Shown here one piece after another: positions 1 to 8,278 of a stretch of DNA of 64,000 bases (its first letter is position 1; every line of letters begins with the position of its first letter). A program made the position numbers and the translations under genes. Below the pieces are notes generated by a model. That model was not told the origin of the DNA. It ran no database searches and was given only the letters and a program-made list of their open reading frames with translations. Source of the stretch: Zunongwangia atlantica 22II14-10F7. Lineage in GTDB: Bacteria; Bacteroidota; Bacteroidia; Flavobacteriales; Flavobacteriaceae. The stretch covers positions 62,001 through 126,000 of the forward strand of contig NZ_ARYN01000013.1 of NCBI RefSeq assembly GCF_002094855.1, written 5' to 3'.

Positions 1-103
1 AAACCGCGCTTAATCCGTCATATATTTCACTAGACGCAAAAATATACCCATACTCCTTAGCATGGGATATCACGTTTTTAAATGAATCTTCTTGTTTTGC
101 CAT
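1..103 (-). CDS. glyS: Glycine--tRNA ligase, N-terminal fragment (cut by window edge)
   Basis: The frame starts with ATG at 101-103 on the minus strand and stays open to base 1, giving 34 residues that begin MAKQEDSFKNVISHAKEYGY and continue into IFASSEIYDGLSAV. That opening (conserved helix followed by EIYDG) is the usual N terminus of the single-chain dimeric glycyl-tRNA synthetase of Bacteroidota, which charges tRNA-Gly in the cytoplasm. Only the first 34 residues lie in the window, so no catalytic motif can be checked. The call rests on recognition of the N terminus alone. A terminator at 111-146 separates it from the upstream gene, so it should have its own promoter. Confidence 0.85.
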   Translation of the reverse strand, partial: MAKQEDSFKNVISHAKEYGYIFASSEIYDGLSAV

Positions 104-110
104 GTAGCAA

Positions 111-146
111 AAATAAAAAAACCGCCATGATTTAACTCATGACGGT
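111..146 (-). terminator. Intrinsic terminator after the coiled-coil envelope gene
   Basis: Read on the minus strand, 146-137 and 130-121 form a 10-bp stem containing one G-U pair around a 6-base loop (131-136), followed by a T-rich run at 120-111. It lies 20 bases past the stop of the gene ending at 166 and just before glyS. Confidence 0.8.
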
Positions 147-165
147 CTCTAAAATTTTGAGTTTC

Positions 166-1050
166 TTATCTTAAGCTAAAAGATGCTGTTCCTATAAGTG
201 TTGCATCGTTATAAACATACACTTTATAGTTACCTTCCAGTAATTTTTCTTCAGCAGTATTAGCTAGAATACATACGTCTAATTCTTCATTTTCATAATA
301 TACTGTGCTTTGCGCACTATACACCATCACACCACCATCATGCTCTACTGCTATCTTATCGCCTACCAGCTCGTTTTCTGGATTGTAAACCTGCACATAA
401 AGATTTTTCTCGCCAGCTTCAGTAAGATCATTGGCAGTGATTATGAAACAAGTTCTAACCTGGTCGATTCTTCTGGTACGATCGTTTTCTACAACTTTAC
501 CGCTATTTCTTACAATAACACCTTCTCCACGTAAACTGGTAATTTTAAGCTGAGAAGCTTTATTCACTTTATTTGCTAAACTTTGATTAGAAGTTTGTAA
601 CGAATCTGATAATCTTGTTTTTTCAGAAAGTTCTGTTTGAGTACTATCAATAGTCATTGCCATTCTTTGGTTTTGCAAGCTTAAACTATCTACTACTCTA
701 AACAATCTTTCTTTTTCAGCTTTAAGATTACTAATTTCTCTACGATATCTTGTAATTAACACAAGATTTGCTTCGTAATCCTGAACTGAATCTAATAACC
801 GGTTAATACGCTCCCGGGCATCAACCAGATTTTGATCCATAATTTCATTTTCATCAATAGCTTCATCATATTTTACGATAAGCTCGTTAAGCTCGTCCTC
901 TATGGCCGCCTTTTCTTTCTGAAGAATTTCTTTATTCTCTTTTTCTTCATTGTAGAATCTTATCGTATAAATAGTAAGCGCAATAAGAGCCACCGCTAAA
1001 ACACCAATAAGAATCTTTAATGCAGTATTATTCTTCTTTTCAGTCATCAT
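166..1050 (-). CDS. Envelope-anchored coiled-coil protein of unknown function
   Basis: This 294-residue protein has one membrane segment near residues 11-30 (ILIGVLAVALIALTIYTIRF) and no cleavage site, so it is likely an inner-membrane protein with a periplasmic body. Residues 33-170 are rich in Glu, Lys, Leu and Asn with heptad-like spacing, a long coiled coil. The C-terminal 120 residues form a beta-rich domain. Homologues in Flavobacteriaceae are, as I recall, often labelled chromosome partitioning protein, but nothing here resembles ParA: there is no Walker motif. Two adjacent ATG codons (1048 and 1045) can both start it. No function can be assigned. Confidence 0.75.
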   Translation of the reverse strand: MMTEKKNNTALKILIGVLAVALIALTIYTIRFYNEEKENKEILQKEKAAIEDELNELIVKYDEAIDENEIMDQNLVDARERINRLLDSVQDYEANLVLITRYRREISNLKAEKERLFRVVDSLSLQNQRMAMTIDSTQTELSEKTRLSDSLQTSNQSLANKVNKASQLKITSLRGEGVIVRNSGKVVENDRTRRIDQVRTCFIITANDLTEAGEKNLYVQVYNPENELVGDKIAVEHDGGVMVYSAQSTVYYENEELDVCILANTAEEKLLEGNYKVYVYNDATLIGTASFSLR

Positions 1051-1111
1051 AAAGTATTTTATATTTTATAAATTTAGAGGTTTAAGGCTTTCCGCAACAA
1101 CCACTTAACAA

Positions 1112-1792
1112 ATGTTTCACGATTTCATTAATTTGTTTTATCCAAAGACCTGCAATTGCTGCGAAAGACCATTATTGGATCGTGAAAAAGTGATTTGCAC
1201 CTCTTGTTTACATCAACTCCCGCTTACTAACTATCAACCTAATAACGAAAATCAGGCAGATAAAGTATTTTATGGCAGAGCCGAAATTAATGCTGCTTAT
1301 GCATTACTGATTTTTCGTAAAAAGAACATTGTGCAAATCTTACTTCACAACCTCAAATATAAGAGACAATTTGAAATAAGCTACTTTTTGGGGGAGTGGA
1401 CGGGAGAAATACTTAAAAATAGCCACAGATTTACCAATATCGATATGGTGATCCCGGTTCCATTGCATAAAAACCGCTTAAAAGAACGTGGTTATAATCA
1501 AACCGAAGGCTTTGGGATAGAAATTGCCAAAAGTCTAAATGCACAGTATCGCGACGATCTACTTACTAAAACAAGCTCTTCCAAAAAACAGGCGCTAAAA
1601 AATCGAATTTCGAGATGGAACCTTATGGAACAATCCTTTCAACTCACCGATGCTTCGGCTATTTCAGGAAAACATATTTTATTGGTAGATGATATTTTAA
1701 CCACTGGCGCAACTTTAGAAGCTTGCATTAACTGCTTGCGAAATTCAGAAAAAATAAAGGTCAGTATCGCTACTATGGCAATTACCATTTGA
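1112..1792 (+). CDS. comF: ComF family phosphoribosyltransferase-like protein
   Basis: The 226-residue product has an N-terminal zinc-ribbon-like set of cysteines (C14-x2-C17 and C29-x2-C32) and a C-terminal phosphoribosyltransferase fold with the PRPP-binding motif VDDILTTGAT at about residues 192-201. The segment PVPLHKNRLKERGYNQTEGF near the middle is the second hallmark of ComF/GntX proteins. In naturally competent bacteria ComF is needed for single-stranded DNA uptake, and it contacts DprA and PriA in Helicobacter. Here it stands alone, not beside other competence genes, so a role in competence is inference. Length is normal for the family. Confidence 0.9.
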   Translation: MFHDFINLFYPKTCNCCERPLLDREKVICTSCLHQLPLTNYQPNNENQADKVFYGRAEINAAYALLIFRKKNIVQILLHNLKYKRQFEISYFLGEWTGEILKNSHRFTNIDMVIPVPLHKNRLKERGYNQTEGFGIEIAKSLNAQYRDDLLTKTSSSKKQALKNRISRWNLMEQSFQLTDASAISGKHILLVDDILTTGATLEACINCLRNSEKIKVSIATMAITI

Positions 1793-1877
1793 TTGTTACG
1801 TTTAAATTCAAAATAATCGTTTCTTTGCGAAAGGATTTTTAAGTCTGAATTCTGAAAAATTTATAGCTCTTTTGAAG

Positions 1878-3491
1878 ATGAACAGGAAGCTTTTCAACTT
1901 TATTCTTTTTATTGTAGTAATCACATCTGTAGTGCGATGTGCTAAGAAAGGAATGCCTGAAGGCGGCCCGATTGATGAAGAACCACCTCGATTTATTAGA
2001 GCAAATCCCGAAAATTACACTACCAATTTTGATGCTGAAGAGATTAGCATTCTGTTTAACGAATTCATTAAACTTGAAAATCCACAACAGCAAATCATCA
2101 TTTCGCCACCAATGGATCCAGAACCAAATATTCTTCCGTTAGGCCAGGCCAGAAAAGATGTAAAAATCGAAATTATCGATACACTAAGAGAAAATACTAC
2201 CTACGCGATTAACTTTGGGAAAAGTATCGTAGATAATAACGAAGGGAATCCTTATCCTTATTTTAAATACGTATTTAGCACCGGGGATTATATCGATTCT
2301 TTAGAAGTCTCAGGATTTATTGAAGATGCCTATTTAAAAGAAACGCCAGAGTTTGTTTCGATTTTTCTTTACGAGATGGATAGCACGTATACAGATTCTG
2401 TTGTGTATAATGAAATCCCGCGCTATGTGGCTTACACTCGCGATAGCAGTGTGAATTTTGACCTGGAAAACTTAAAAGCAGGGAAATATCAAATGGTCGC
2501 TATTTTAGATGACAACGACAATTATAAATTTAATCCTGGCAAGGATAAAATTGGCTTTTTAGAACAGCCAATCACCATTCCTACAGATAGTGTTTATACG
2601 ATCTCAATTTTTCAGGAAGAGTTAGCTTTTGAAGTGAAACGACCTAAACTTTTTAAAGGAAGACAACTTTTAATTGGTTACCAGGGAGTGCCGAATTTAG
2701 ATGATTTAGAGCTTAATTTTTTATATCCACCAATGGAGCCACCGGTTTCCAGAATTACCCGAGATGCTGAAACCGATACGCTTTATTACTGGTTTAGAGA
2801 TCCTATAGAAACCGATAGTGTTTCTTTAGAATATGTAACGCCACGCCAACGCGACACCGTTTATATAAGAATGGCACAATTAGAACGTGATTCTTTAAAT
2901 GTAAAAGCTGAACCGTCTGGAAATATTGAATACGACCAACCATTTTTACTGAAAGCAAATACGCCTTTGGTTGAAAAAAATGATGCGCTAATTACGATTT
3001 TGGATAAAGACTCGCTTGAAGTTTCTTTTACTTCTGAAATTAGAGATCTAGACAATCAATTAGAGATCTATTTCGATAAAGAACCTGAAGGGACTTACTA
3101 TTTTAAAGCCTTACCAGGAACTTTAACTGATCTATTTGGAGATCAAAATGACACTATAAGTCAGAAATTAACTACCAAACCACTTTCTGATTATGGTAGC
3201 ATTATCATGTCACTTCGAAATGTGCGCAGCTATCCAATGATCGTTCAATTAACCACTTTAAAAGGCGAAGTTGTTAAACAACAAACCTTAACTGAAGGTA
3301 CGCAGTTCACTTTTGAGCATATAAGCCCTGGAAAATACTTTTTAAGAGTGATTTACGACGAAAATGAAAATGGTTACTGGGATACTGGTAGTTGGCTAGA
3401 ACGCAGAAGACCCGAAAAAATAAGCTATTTCCCAGATACTTTAGAAACCCGCGCCAATTTTGACGAAGTATATCAATTTTACCTAGACTAA
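1878..3491 (+). CDS. Ig-like domain (Big_5) surface lipoprotein
   Basis: The protein (537 residues from ATG 1878) begins with a hydrophobic signal ending at a cysteine (VVITSVVRC), an acceptable but non-classical lipobox followed by AKKGMPEGGP. The next 100 residues (PPRFIRANPENYTTNF, then an ISILFNEFI strand) match the SbsA/Big_5 Ig-like domain that is followed in Bacteroidota by a large beta-rich body. It is widely conserved in Flavobacteriaceae as an Ig-like domain-containing protein, function unknown. An in-frame TTG at 1872 exists, but ATG 1878 gives a better signal peptide. The 3' end overlaps the convergent nitrilase gene by 9 bases. Confidence 0.75.
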   Translation: MNRKLFNFILFIVVITSVVRCAKKGMPEGGPIDEEPPRFIRANPENYTTNFDAEEISILFNEFIKLENPQQQIIISPPMDPEPNILPLGQARKDVKIEIIDTLRENTTYAINFGKSIVDNNEGNPYPYFKYVFSTGDYIDSLEVSGFIEDAYLKETPEFVSIFLYEMDSTYTDSVVYNEIPRYVAYTRDSSVNFDLENLKAGKYQMVAILDDNDNYKFNPGKDKIGFLEQPITIPTDSVYTISIFQEELAFEVKRPKLFKGRQLLIGYQGVPNLDDLELNFLYPPMEPPVSRITRDAETDTLYYWFRDPIETDSVSLEYVTPRQRDTVYIRMAQLERDSLNVKAEPSGNIEYDQPFLLKANTPLVEKNDALITILDKDSLEVSFTSEIRDLDNQLEIYFDKEPEGTYYFKALPGTLTDLFGDQNDTISQKLTTKPLSDYGSIIMSLRNVRSYPMIVQLTTLKGEVVKQQTLTEGTQFTFEHISPGKYFLRVIYDENENGYWDTGSWLERRRPEKISYFPDTLETRANFDEVYQFYLD

Positions 3492-4268
3492 TTTAAACTG
3501 ATCACGATCGTCTAAAAATTTAAGCTGATTTCGTGTATTTTCGAGATGCGTTTTATCAAGCGTAATTTCTTTTGCGAATTCATTTTCAGCATTTTGCTGA
3601 GTTAAAATTTCACCCAGGCAATCGTAAATTCCGCTATGGCCGTTATAAACGAAACCATCGCCATCTTCGCCAACACGATTTACGCCAATACAAAAACTCA
3701 TGTTTTCTATTGCTCTGGCTTTTAATAAAGCATCCCAGGCTGCAACTCGTTTTTGTGGCCAGTTTGCAACATAGATCAGCAAATCGTAATCTTCTGTATT
3801 TCTCGCCCAAACAGGAAATCTAAGATCATAACAAATAAGCGGACAAATTTTCCAGCCTTTATAATTTACGATCAAACGCTCTGTTCCGGCAGTATAGGTT
3901 TTGTCTTCTTTTGCCAAAGTAAAGGTATGTCGTTTATCATATTTTTGCACGTTTCCATCAGGAAAAACAAAAAATAATCTATTGTAAAATTCACCATTTT
4001 CAGTAATAATTACACTTCCGGTGATGGCCGCATCTTTTAGTTTTGCTTGTTCTTTCATCCATAGCAAAGTTTCTCCTTCGGCTTCTTCGGCTAAATTTTC
4101 GGCATTCATACTAAAACCTGTGGTGAACATCTCTGGTAAAACAATAAGTTCTACGGAATCACTTAAAGCAGCTATCTTTTTACTGAAAAGACTACGATTC
4201 GCAACCGAATCTTCCCATTTAAGATCTGCCTGAATAATCGCTACGTTTAAATTTTGCTTTGTGCTCAT
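3483..4268 (-). CDS. Omega-amidase, nitrilase superfamily (YafV/Nit2-like)
   Basis: This 261-residue carbon-nitrogen hydrolase has the complete catalytic triad context: Glu in LPEMFTTGF (about 45), Lys in YDKRHTFTL (about 110) and Cys in CYDLRFPVW (about 145). The sequence LPEMFTTGFSM and the RFPVWARN stretch are typical of the YafV/Nit2 omega-amidase branch, which hydrolyses alpha-ketoglutaramate and alpha-ketosuccinamate made by glutamine or asparagine transaminases (metabolite repair). Substrate choice is by family, not proven. The gene is monocistronic and convergent with the lipoprotein gene, overlapping it by 9 bases at the stop codons. Confidence 0.88.
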   Translation of the reverse strand: MSTKQNLNVAIIQADLKWEDSVANRSLFSKKIAALSDSVELIVLPEMFTTGFSMNAENLAEEAEGETLLWMKEQAKLKDAAITGSVIITENGEFYNRLFFVFPDGNVQKYDKRHTFTLAKEDKTYTAGTERLIVNYKGWKICPLICYDLRFPVWARNTEDYDLLIYVANWPQKRVAAWDALLKARAIENMSFCIGVNRVGEDGDGFVYNGHSGIYDCLGEILTQQNAENEFAKEITLDKTHLENTRNQLKFLDDRDQFKLV

Positions 4269-4368
4269 ATTTTAAAAATAGAATATTTTTTCAAGTTCCT
4301 GTCAAATGATTGTTAAATGATTGCAGAAGCGTTCTAGATTAGATAGTTTTAGGTTAAAATCGATTCTC

Positions 4369-4872
4369 ATGTTTTTAGAACACTTAAAAAGTAATCCAAC
4401 AATTAACAACAAAACCACCCGAAGTATTATCGCAGGTGCCATTGGTGGATTGGCAGGTGGAGCTGTAAAAGGTTTGGTTGAACATTTTTTACCTGTTCGT
4501 AAAGCTGAAAATCGAAGTGCGCAACTTAAAATTTTGGATGATCTTTCTACCAAAATCACCGGAACTCCTATAAGTGTTCAAAACGAAGAATTAGCAGAAC
4601 AATTGGTGAATTTTCCCGTTGGCGCTAGTGTTGGAGCTGCTTATGGCTACGGAAAAAAAGATAAAGATCAATTAAATCTTGCTGAAGGAATTATTATGGG
4701 AACCTCAACCTGGGTATCTACACATCAAACTTCGTTGCCTATTCTTGGGCTTAAAGACAAACCAACCGACGTTCCTTTAAAAATGCAAGCAAACGAGTTT
4801 ATAGCGCATCTTTTATTCGGAATCACTACAGAATTGGTAAGAAATAAGGTAAATCAAGGCTTGAAGAAATAG
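4369..4872 (+). CDS. YagU/DUF1440-like membrane protein (tentative)
   Basis: From ATG 4369 the product has 167 residues. It shows a glycine-rich membrane segment near residues 10-30 (IIAGAIGGLAGGAVKGLVEH), a second around GASVGAAYGYG, and a C-terminal part with LPILGLKDKP followed by EFIAHLLFGITTELVR. The spacing of Gly-rich helix, VK..VE..LPVR, LPILGL and a final E..H helix resembles E. coli YagU (DUF1440), an inner-membrane protein linked to acid resistance. That similarity is by eye only. An upstream TTG (4321) is possible but adds a charged tail that looks like leader DNA. Confidence 0.55.
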   Translation: MFLEHLKSNPTINNKTTRSIIAGAIGGLAGGAVKGLVEHFLPVRKAENRSAQLKILDDLSTKITGTPISVQNEELAEQLVNFPVGASVGAAYGYGKKDKDQLNLAEGIIMGTSTWVSTHQTSLPILGLKDKPTDVPLKMQANEFIAHLLFGITTELVRNKVNQGLKK

Positions 4873-4972
4873 AGTTCAGTTTACAGTTAAGGGTTTACGG
4901 TAGACAGTATTATTAGTGAGAATTTTTAGTTTTAAACCTTCAGGTACTTACTTAATATTGACAATATAAAAT

Positions 4973-4996
4973 TTTTGGTGTAAATTCACATCAAAA
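4973..4996. promoter_or_regulatory. Palindromic operator candidate for parDE
   Basis: Left arm TTTTGGTGT (4973-4981) and right arm ACATCAAAA (4988-4996) are inverted copies with 8 of 9 bases matching around a 6-base spacer. The site ends 7 bases before the parD start codon, the place where ribbon-helix-helix antitoxins of the ParD type usually bind to repress their own operon. Binding is inference. Confidence 0.5.
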
Positions 4997-5003
4997 ACGC
5001 ACC

Positions 5004-5243
5004 ATGTCTAGACAGAGCATTTCCTTAACTGAGCCTAACGATGAATGGCTCAAAGATCAGGTAGATAGTAAAGAATATTCCAGCAAAAGTGAGATCGTTA
5101 ACGACCTGATCAGACAGGCCAGAAAACAACAAGCTAAAATTGATTGGATAAGTGCTAAACTTAAAAAGGCAGAACAAAGCGGATTTACATCAGATAGTAA
5201 ACATGATATTTTAGCACAATCTAAGTCATTATTAGATGGCTAA
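5004..5243 (+). CDS. parD: ParD-type antitoxin
   Basis: The 79-residue protein has an N-terminal ribbon-helix-helix DNA-binding segment (SISLTEPNDEWLKDQVDS strand and first helix, then SSKSEIVNDLIRQARKQ as the second helix) and a polar C-terminal tail that would wrap the toxin. This is the standard ParD/CopG layout. It overlaps the following toxin gene by 8 bases, the usual antitoxin-first arrangement, and it is preceded by a palindrome that may be its operator. It should neutralise ParE and repress the pair. Length is typical. Confidence 0.9.
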   Translation: MSRQSISLTEPNDEWLKDQVDSKEYSSKSEIVNDLIRQARKQQAKIDWISAKLKKAEQSGFTSDSKHDILAQSKSLLDG

Positions 5244-5526
5244 TTATAAGCTTAGCAACACTGCGAAAGAAGATATAATTCGGATTCATCAATATGGCGT
5301 TTCAAAATTCGGAATGAAACAAGCCGATTTATATTTTCATCAACTTTTTGAATATTTCGAGATCATCGCCAAAAATCCATACTCATTTGAAGCTGTAGAT
5401 TATATAAGAAAAGATTACCGCAGATGCGTATGTGGGTCAGACAGTATTTTCTACCGTGTGAATAATGATACGGTTGAAATAATGGCAATCATAGGAAAAC
5501 AAGATTTGGACAGTATTTTTAGCTAG
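5236..5526 (+). CDS. parE: ParE/RelE superfamily toxin
   Basis: The 96-residue protein begins KLSNTAKEDIIRIHQYGVSK, the first strand and helix of ParE/RelE toxins, and ends with FYRVNNDTVEIMAIIGKQD, matching the conserved R/K-x-(6-10)-I..I.....D core strands. ParE toxins inhibit DNA gyrase, whereas RelE relatives cut mRNA. The partner is a ParD, which favours the gyrase branch, but target choice cannot be read from sequence alone. Translationally coupled to parD by an 8-base overlap. The unit sits next to a DNA repair operon and is probably mobile between strains. Confidence 0.88.
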   Translation: MANYKLSNTAKEDIIRIHQYGVSKFGMKQADLYFHQLFEYFEIIAKNPYSFEAVDYIRKDYRRCVCGSDSIFYRVNNDTVEIMAIIGKQDLDSIFS

Positions 5527-5718
5527 AACCTATCAGTTTTTAGCCTTCAGCGGTTAGATTTAATAATTACAAAATTGTAATGGAGATGCTGAAACAAGTT
5601 CTGCATGACGGACAGGTTTAGCAGAACAAAAATAAACTTATTCAAATTTCAGTATTTCAATCCTGTTTCTTGACTCGTGATTCTTTCGTCTTTACTTATC
5701 TATACTCTATTCTCTCTT

Positions 5719-5759
5719 GTCTAATATCTCAATTCTAAAAGCGCAGCGGTCTAATATCT
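5719..5759. repeat. Short direct repeat in the parE-helicase gap
   Basis: GTCTAATATCT occurs at 5719-5729 and again at 5749-5759, 30 bases apart, in the non-coding stretch 5527-5761. The rest of the gap holds no open frame. A segment at 5582-5612 (starting GAGATGCTGAAACAAGTTC) looks like the dispersed intergenic text common in Flavobacteriaceae genomes; this is memory, not a search. Confidence 0.4.
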
Positions 5760-5761
5760 AA

Positions 5762-8230
5762 CTAGGTTTCCAGACTTTTCATCATTTTTCGAATACGGTC
5801 TTCTAGCTTTTCTGATGATAATTTTTCACGTAGTCGATCGGTAATGATCGGAAAAGAAAAAGGTGTTGGTTTTTCACAGTTTTTCCATACGACTTTTTGA
5901 TGCTCTATTCGCTCTAAAGCTTGTCGTAATCTTCCTTCTTCTAATTGATGTTCAAAGGTTTCTCGAAAAGATTGCAGATAGAGTAAATTATCTTCTTCGT
6001 AATCTCTAAAGACACTAAATAACAACTGCGAACTGGATTGTAAATGTTTACTTTTTACAAGTTTGTTAGGATAACCCGTAAAAACGAGTCCGGCGATTAC
6101 GGCAATATCTCTAAATTTTCGGCGAGCCATTTCTGTTGCATTCAGACTTTTATAGAGATCGTCCATTAAAAATTCCACAGAAAATAAGTTATTATCTAAC
6201 ACCTGCTGCATATCGATTTCCTGATCACTTAACAGCTCAAACCCGTAATCGTTAAAAGCGATAGAAAATGAAATTGGGGACAACAAACTGATACGATAAG
6301 CCAGTAAACTTCCTAATGCTTCGTGTACAAATCTACCCTCAAAAGGATAAAAGATAGCGTGATAACCTTCTCGGGTTTTAAAGGTTTCAATAAGAAATTC
6401 GTCACTTTTGGGGATTACAGATTCCTTTTTTTGACGCTCAAAAATACCGGTTAGAGCAGAAAGTTCTTCAGACTTCCCGGTAGCCGAATCATATTCTGAA
6501 GCTAGATACATTTCTTCCCGTAAAAATTCACTCATCTGCGCAGAAAAGGTCATTCTTCCGCCCATCCAACTGGGAACTTTGGCGGTTTTTTTCTTCGATT
6601 TTTTAACCAAAACCTGCATGTTTTTGATCCTGACCAGTTCTAAATTTCGGCCGGCAAAAGTAAACACATCACCCGGCGTTAATTTAGAAATAAACCATTC
6701 TTCCATGGTTCCAATATAGCCGCCTTTCATATATTTTACGCTCAGCATCGCATCACTCACGATTGTCCCAATTTGTAATCGATGTCGCATGGCAACCCCT
6801 CGATGATTCACTTTAAATCTCCCATCTTCCTCGATTTCGACCTTTTTATATTCGTCATAAACCTGTAAACTCTGGCTGCCTTTCGTGATAAAATTGAGCA
6901 CCCAGCGCCAATCATCTTCAGTCATCGCCTGGAAACAAAATGTCGACTTTATTTCAGGATAAATTTCCTTCGGAAAAAACCCGTTTGAAACCGCCAATGT
7001 GGTTAAATACTGTACCAAAACATCGAAACTTAGCAAATACGGAATTCGATCTTCCACCGCTTTTTTCTCCACAGCTTTTTGCAAAGCTGAAGCTTCGATC
7101 AATTCGATCGCGTGTGTAGGTAAAAAGTAGATCACACTTTCTTTTCCCGGCTGGTGACCGCTACGCCCGGCACGCTGTAAAAACCGGGCAACACCTTTAG
7201 GACCGCCAATCTGAATAATGGTTTCTACCGGCGCAAAATCGACTCCCAAATCTAAACTCGAGGTACAAACTACCGCTTTCAGACTTTCGTTTCGAATCGC
7301 CTGTTCTACCCACAATCGTGTTTCCTTATTGATACTCCCGTGATGCATGGCAAGTTCGCCTGCAAATTCAGGATATTTTGAAATGATCTTTTGAAACCAC
7401 AACTCACACTGCGACCTGGTATTGGTAAAAAGTAGCGTAGTTCTTGAGTTTTTAATGATCGGCACCACCTCATCTAACAAGTGCAATCCCATGTGTCCTC
7501 GCCACGGAAACTTTTCCATGGTTTCGGGAATAATAGATTTTACTTTTATCTTTTTCTGAAGATTCGCCCTAATCAATTCTGAATTCTGAAGTGCTTCAGA
7601 TTCCGGCCCCAATAAAACTTCCCTGGCCTGCTGAAGATTTCCTATAGTTGCTGAAATTCCCCAAATTCGAAGCTTTTTTGAAACAGTTTTTAGTCGCGAC
7701 AAACCAAGTTCTACCTGTACGCCACGCTTGCTCCCTAAAAGCTCGTGCCACTCGTCTACAACAATCGCTTCAAGATTTTTAAAGGTTTTATCGTAATTTT
7801 TTGAAGAAAGTAAAAGCTGCAAACTCTCTGGAGTCGTAATTAGCAAATCTGGCATCGATTTTTTCTGAGCTGCTCGCTCCTTTTGCGAAGTATCACCAGT
7901 TCTTATTCCCACCGTTAAATTAGTACCCAATCCAGAAGCAAAACGTTCAGCGGCTTGTTCAATTTCAACAGAAAGTGCGCGAAGTGGTGTGATCCAAATC
8001 GCTTTTAGTCCTTTTTTAGGCTTGGTTTTATAATCGGGATTATTTTTGATGTAATTCAGCACAATGGGCACCCAAAGCGCGTAGGTTTTACCACTTCCGG
8101 TAGGCGCGTTTAGGAGTCCGTTTTTCTTTTGCAGGTAAGCTTTCCAGGTATCCTTCTGAAATTTAAATGGTTTCCAACCCTGATCAGAAAACCAATCTTC
8201 AGCAATTTTCAAAAGTTCCTGTCTTGTCAT
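5762..8230 (-). CDS. Ligase-associated DNA damage response DEXH-box helicase (Lhr family)
   Basis: This 822-residue superfamily 2 helicase shows motif I APTGSGKTYALW (Lys 48), motif Ia TPLRALS, motif II as DEWH (159-162), motif III SAT, and C-terminal motifs VCTSSLDLGVDF and QRAGRSGHQPG, followed by a winged-helix and Lhr-core region. The DEWH box and DLGVDFAPV are typical of the short Lhr proteins encoded with an ATP-dependent ligase and an exonuclease. It is predicted to unwind DNA or RNA-DNA hybrids 3' to 5' during repair. It is the last gene of a three-gene operon, 48 bases after the ligase. Confidence 0.93.
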   Translation of the reverse strand: MTRQELLKIAEDWFSDQGWKPFKFQKDTWKAYLQKKNGLLNAPTGSGKTYALWVPIVLNYIKNNPDYKTKPKKGLKAIWITPLRALSVEIEQAAERFASGLGTNLTVGIRTGDTSQKERAAQKKSMPDLLITTPESLQLLLSSKNYDKTFKNLEAIVVDEWHELLGSKRGVQVELGLSRLKTVSKKLRIWGISATIGNLQQAREVLLGPESEALQNSELIRANLQKKIKVKSIIPETMEKFPWRGHMGLHLLDEVVPIIKNSRTTLLFTNTRSQCELWFQKIISKYPEFAGELAMHHGSINKETRLWVEQAIRNESLKAVVCTSSLDLGVDFAPVETIIQIGGPKGVARFLQRAGRSGHQPGKESVIYFLPTHAIELIEASALQKAVEKKAVEDRIPYLLSFDVLVQYLTTLAVSNGFFPKEIYPEIKSTFCFQAMTEDDWRWVLNFITKGSQSLQVYDEYKKVEIEEDGRFKVNHRGVAMRHRLQIGTIVSDAMLSVKYMKGGYIGTMEEWFISKLTPGDVFTFAGRNLELVRIKNMQVLVKKSKKKTAKVPSWMGGRMTFSAQMSEFLREEMYLASEYDSATGKSEELSALTGIFERQKKESVIPKSDEFLIETFKTREGYHAIFYPFEGRFVHEALGSLLAYRISLLSPISFSIAFNDYGFELLSDQEIDMQQVLDNNLFSVEFLMDDLYKSLNATEMARRKFRDIAVIAGLVFTGYPNKLVKSKHLQSSSQLLFSVFRDYEEDNLLYLQSFRETFEHQLEEGRLRQALERIEHQKVVWKNCEKPTPFSFPIITDRLREKLSSEKLEDRIRKMMKSLET

Positions 8231-8278
8231 TTTAAATAAAAATATATCCTGAAATTATCGAATTTCGAATCTAATTTT

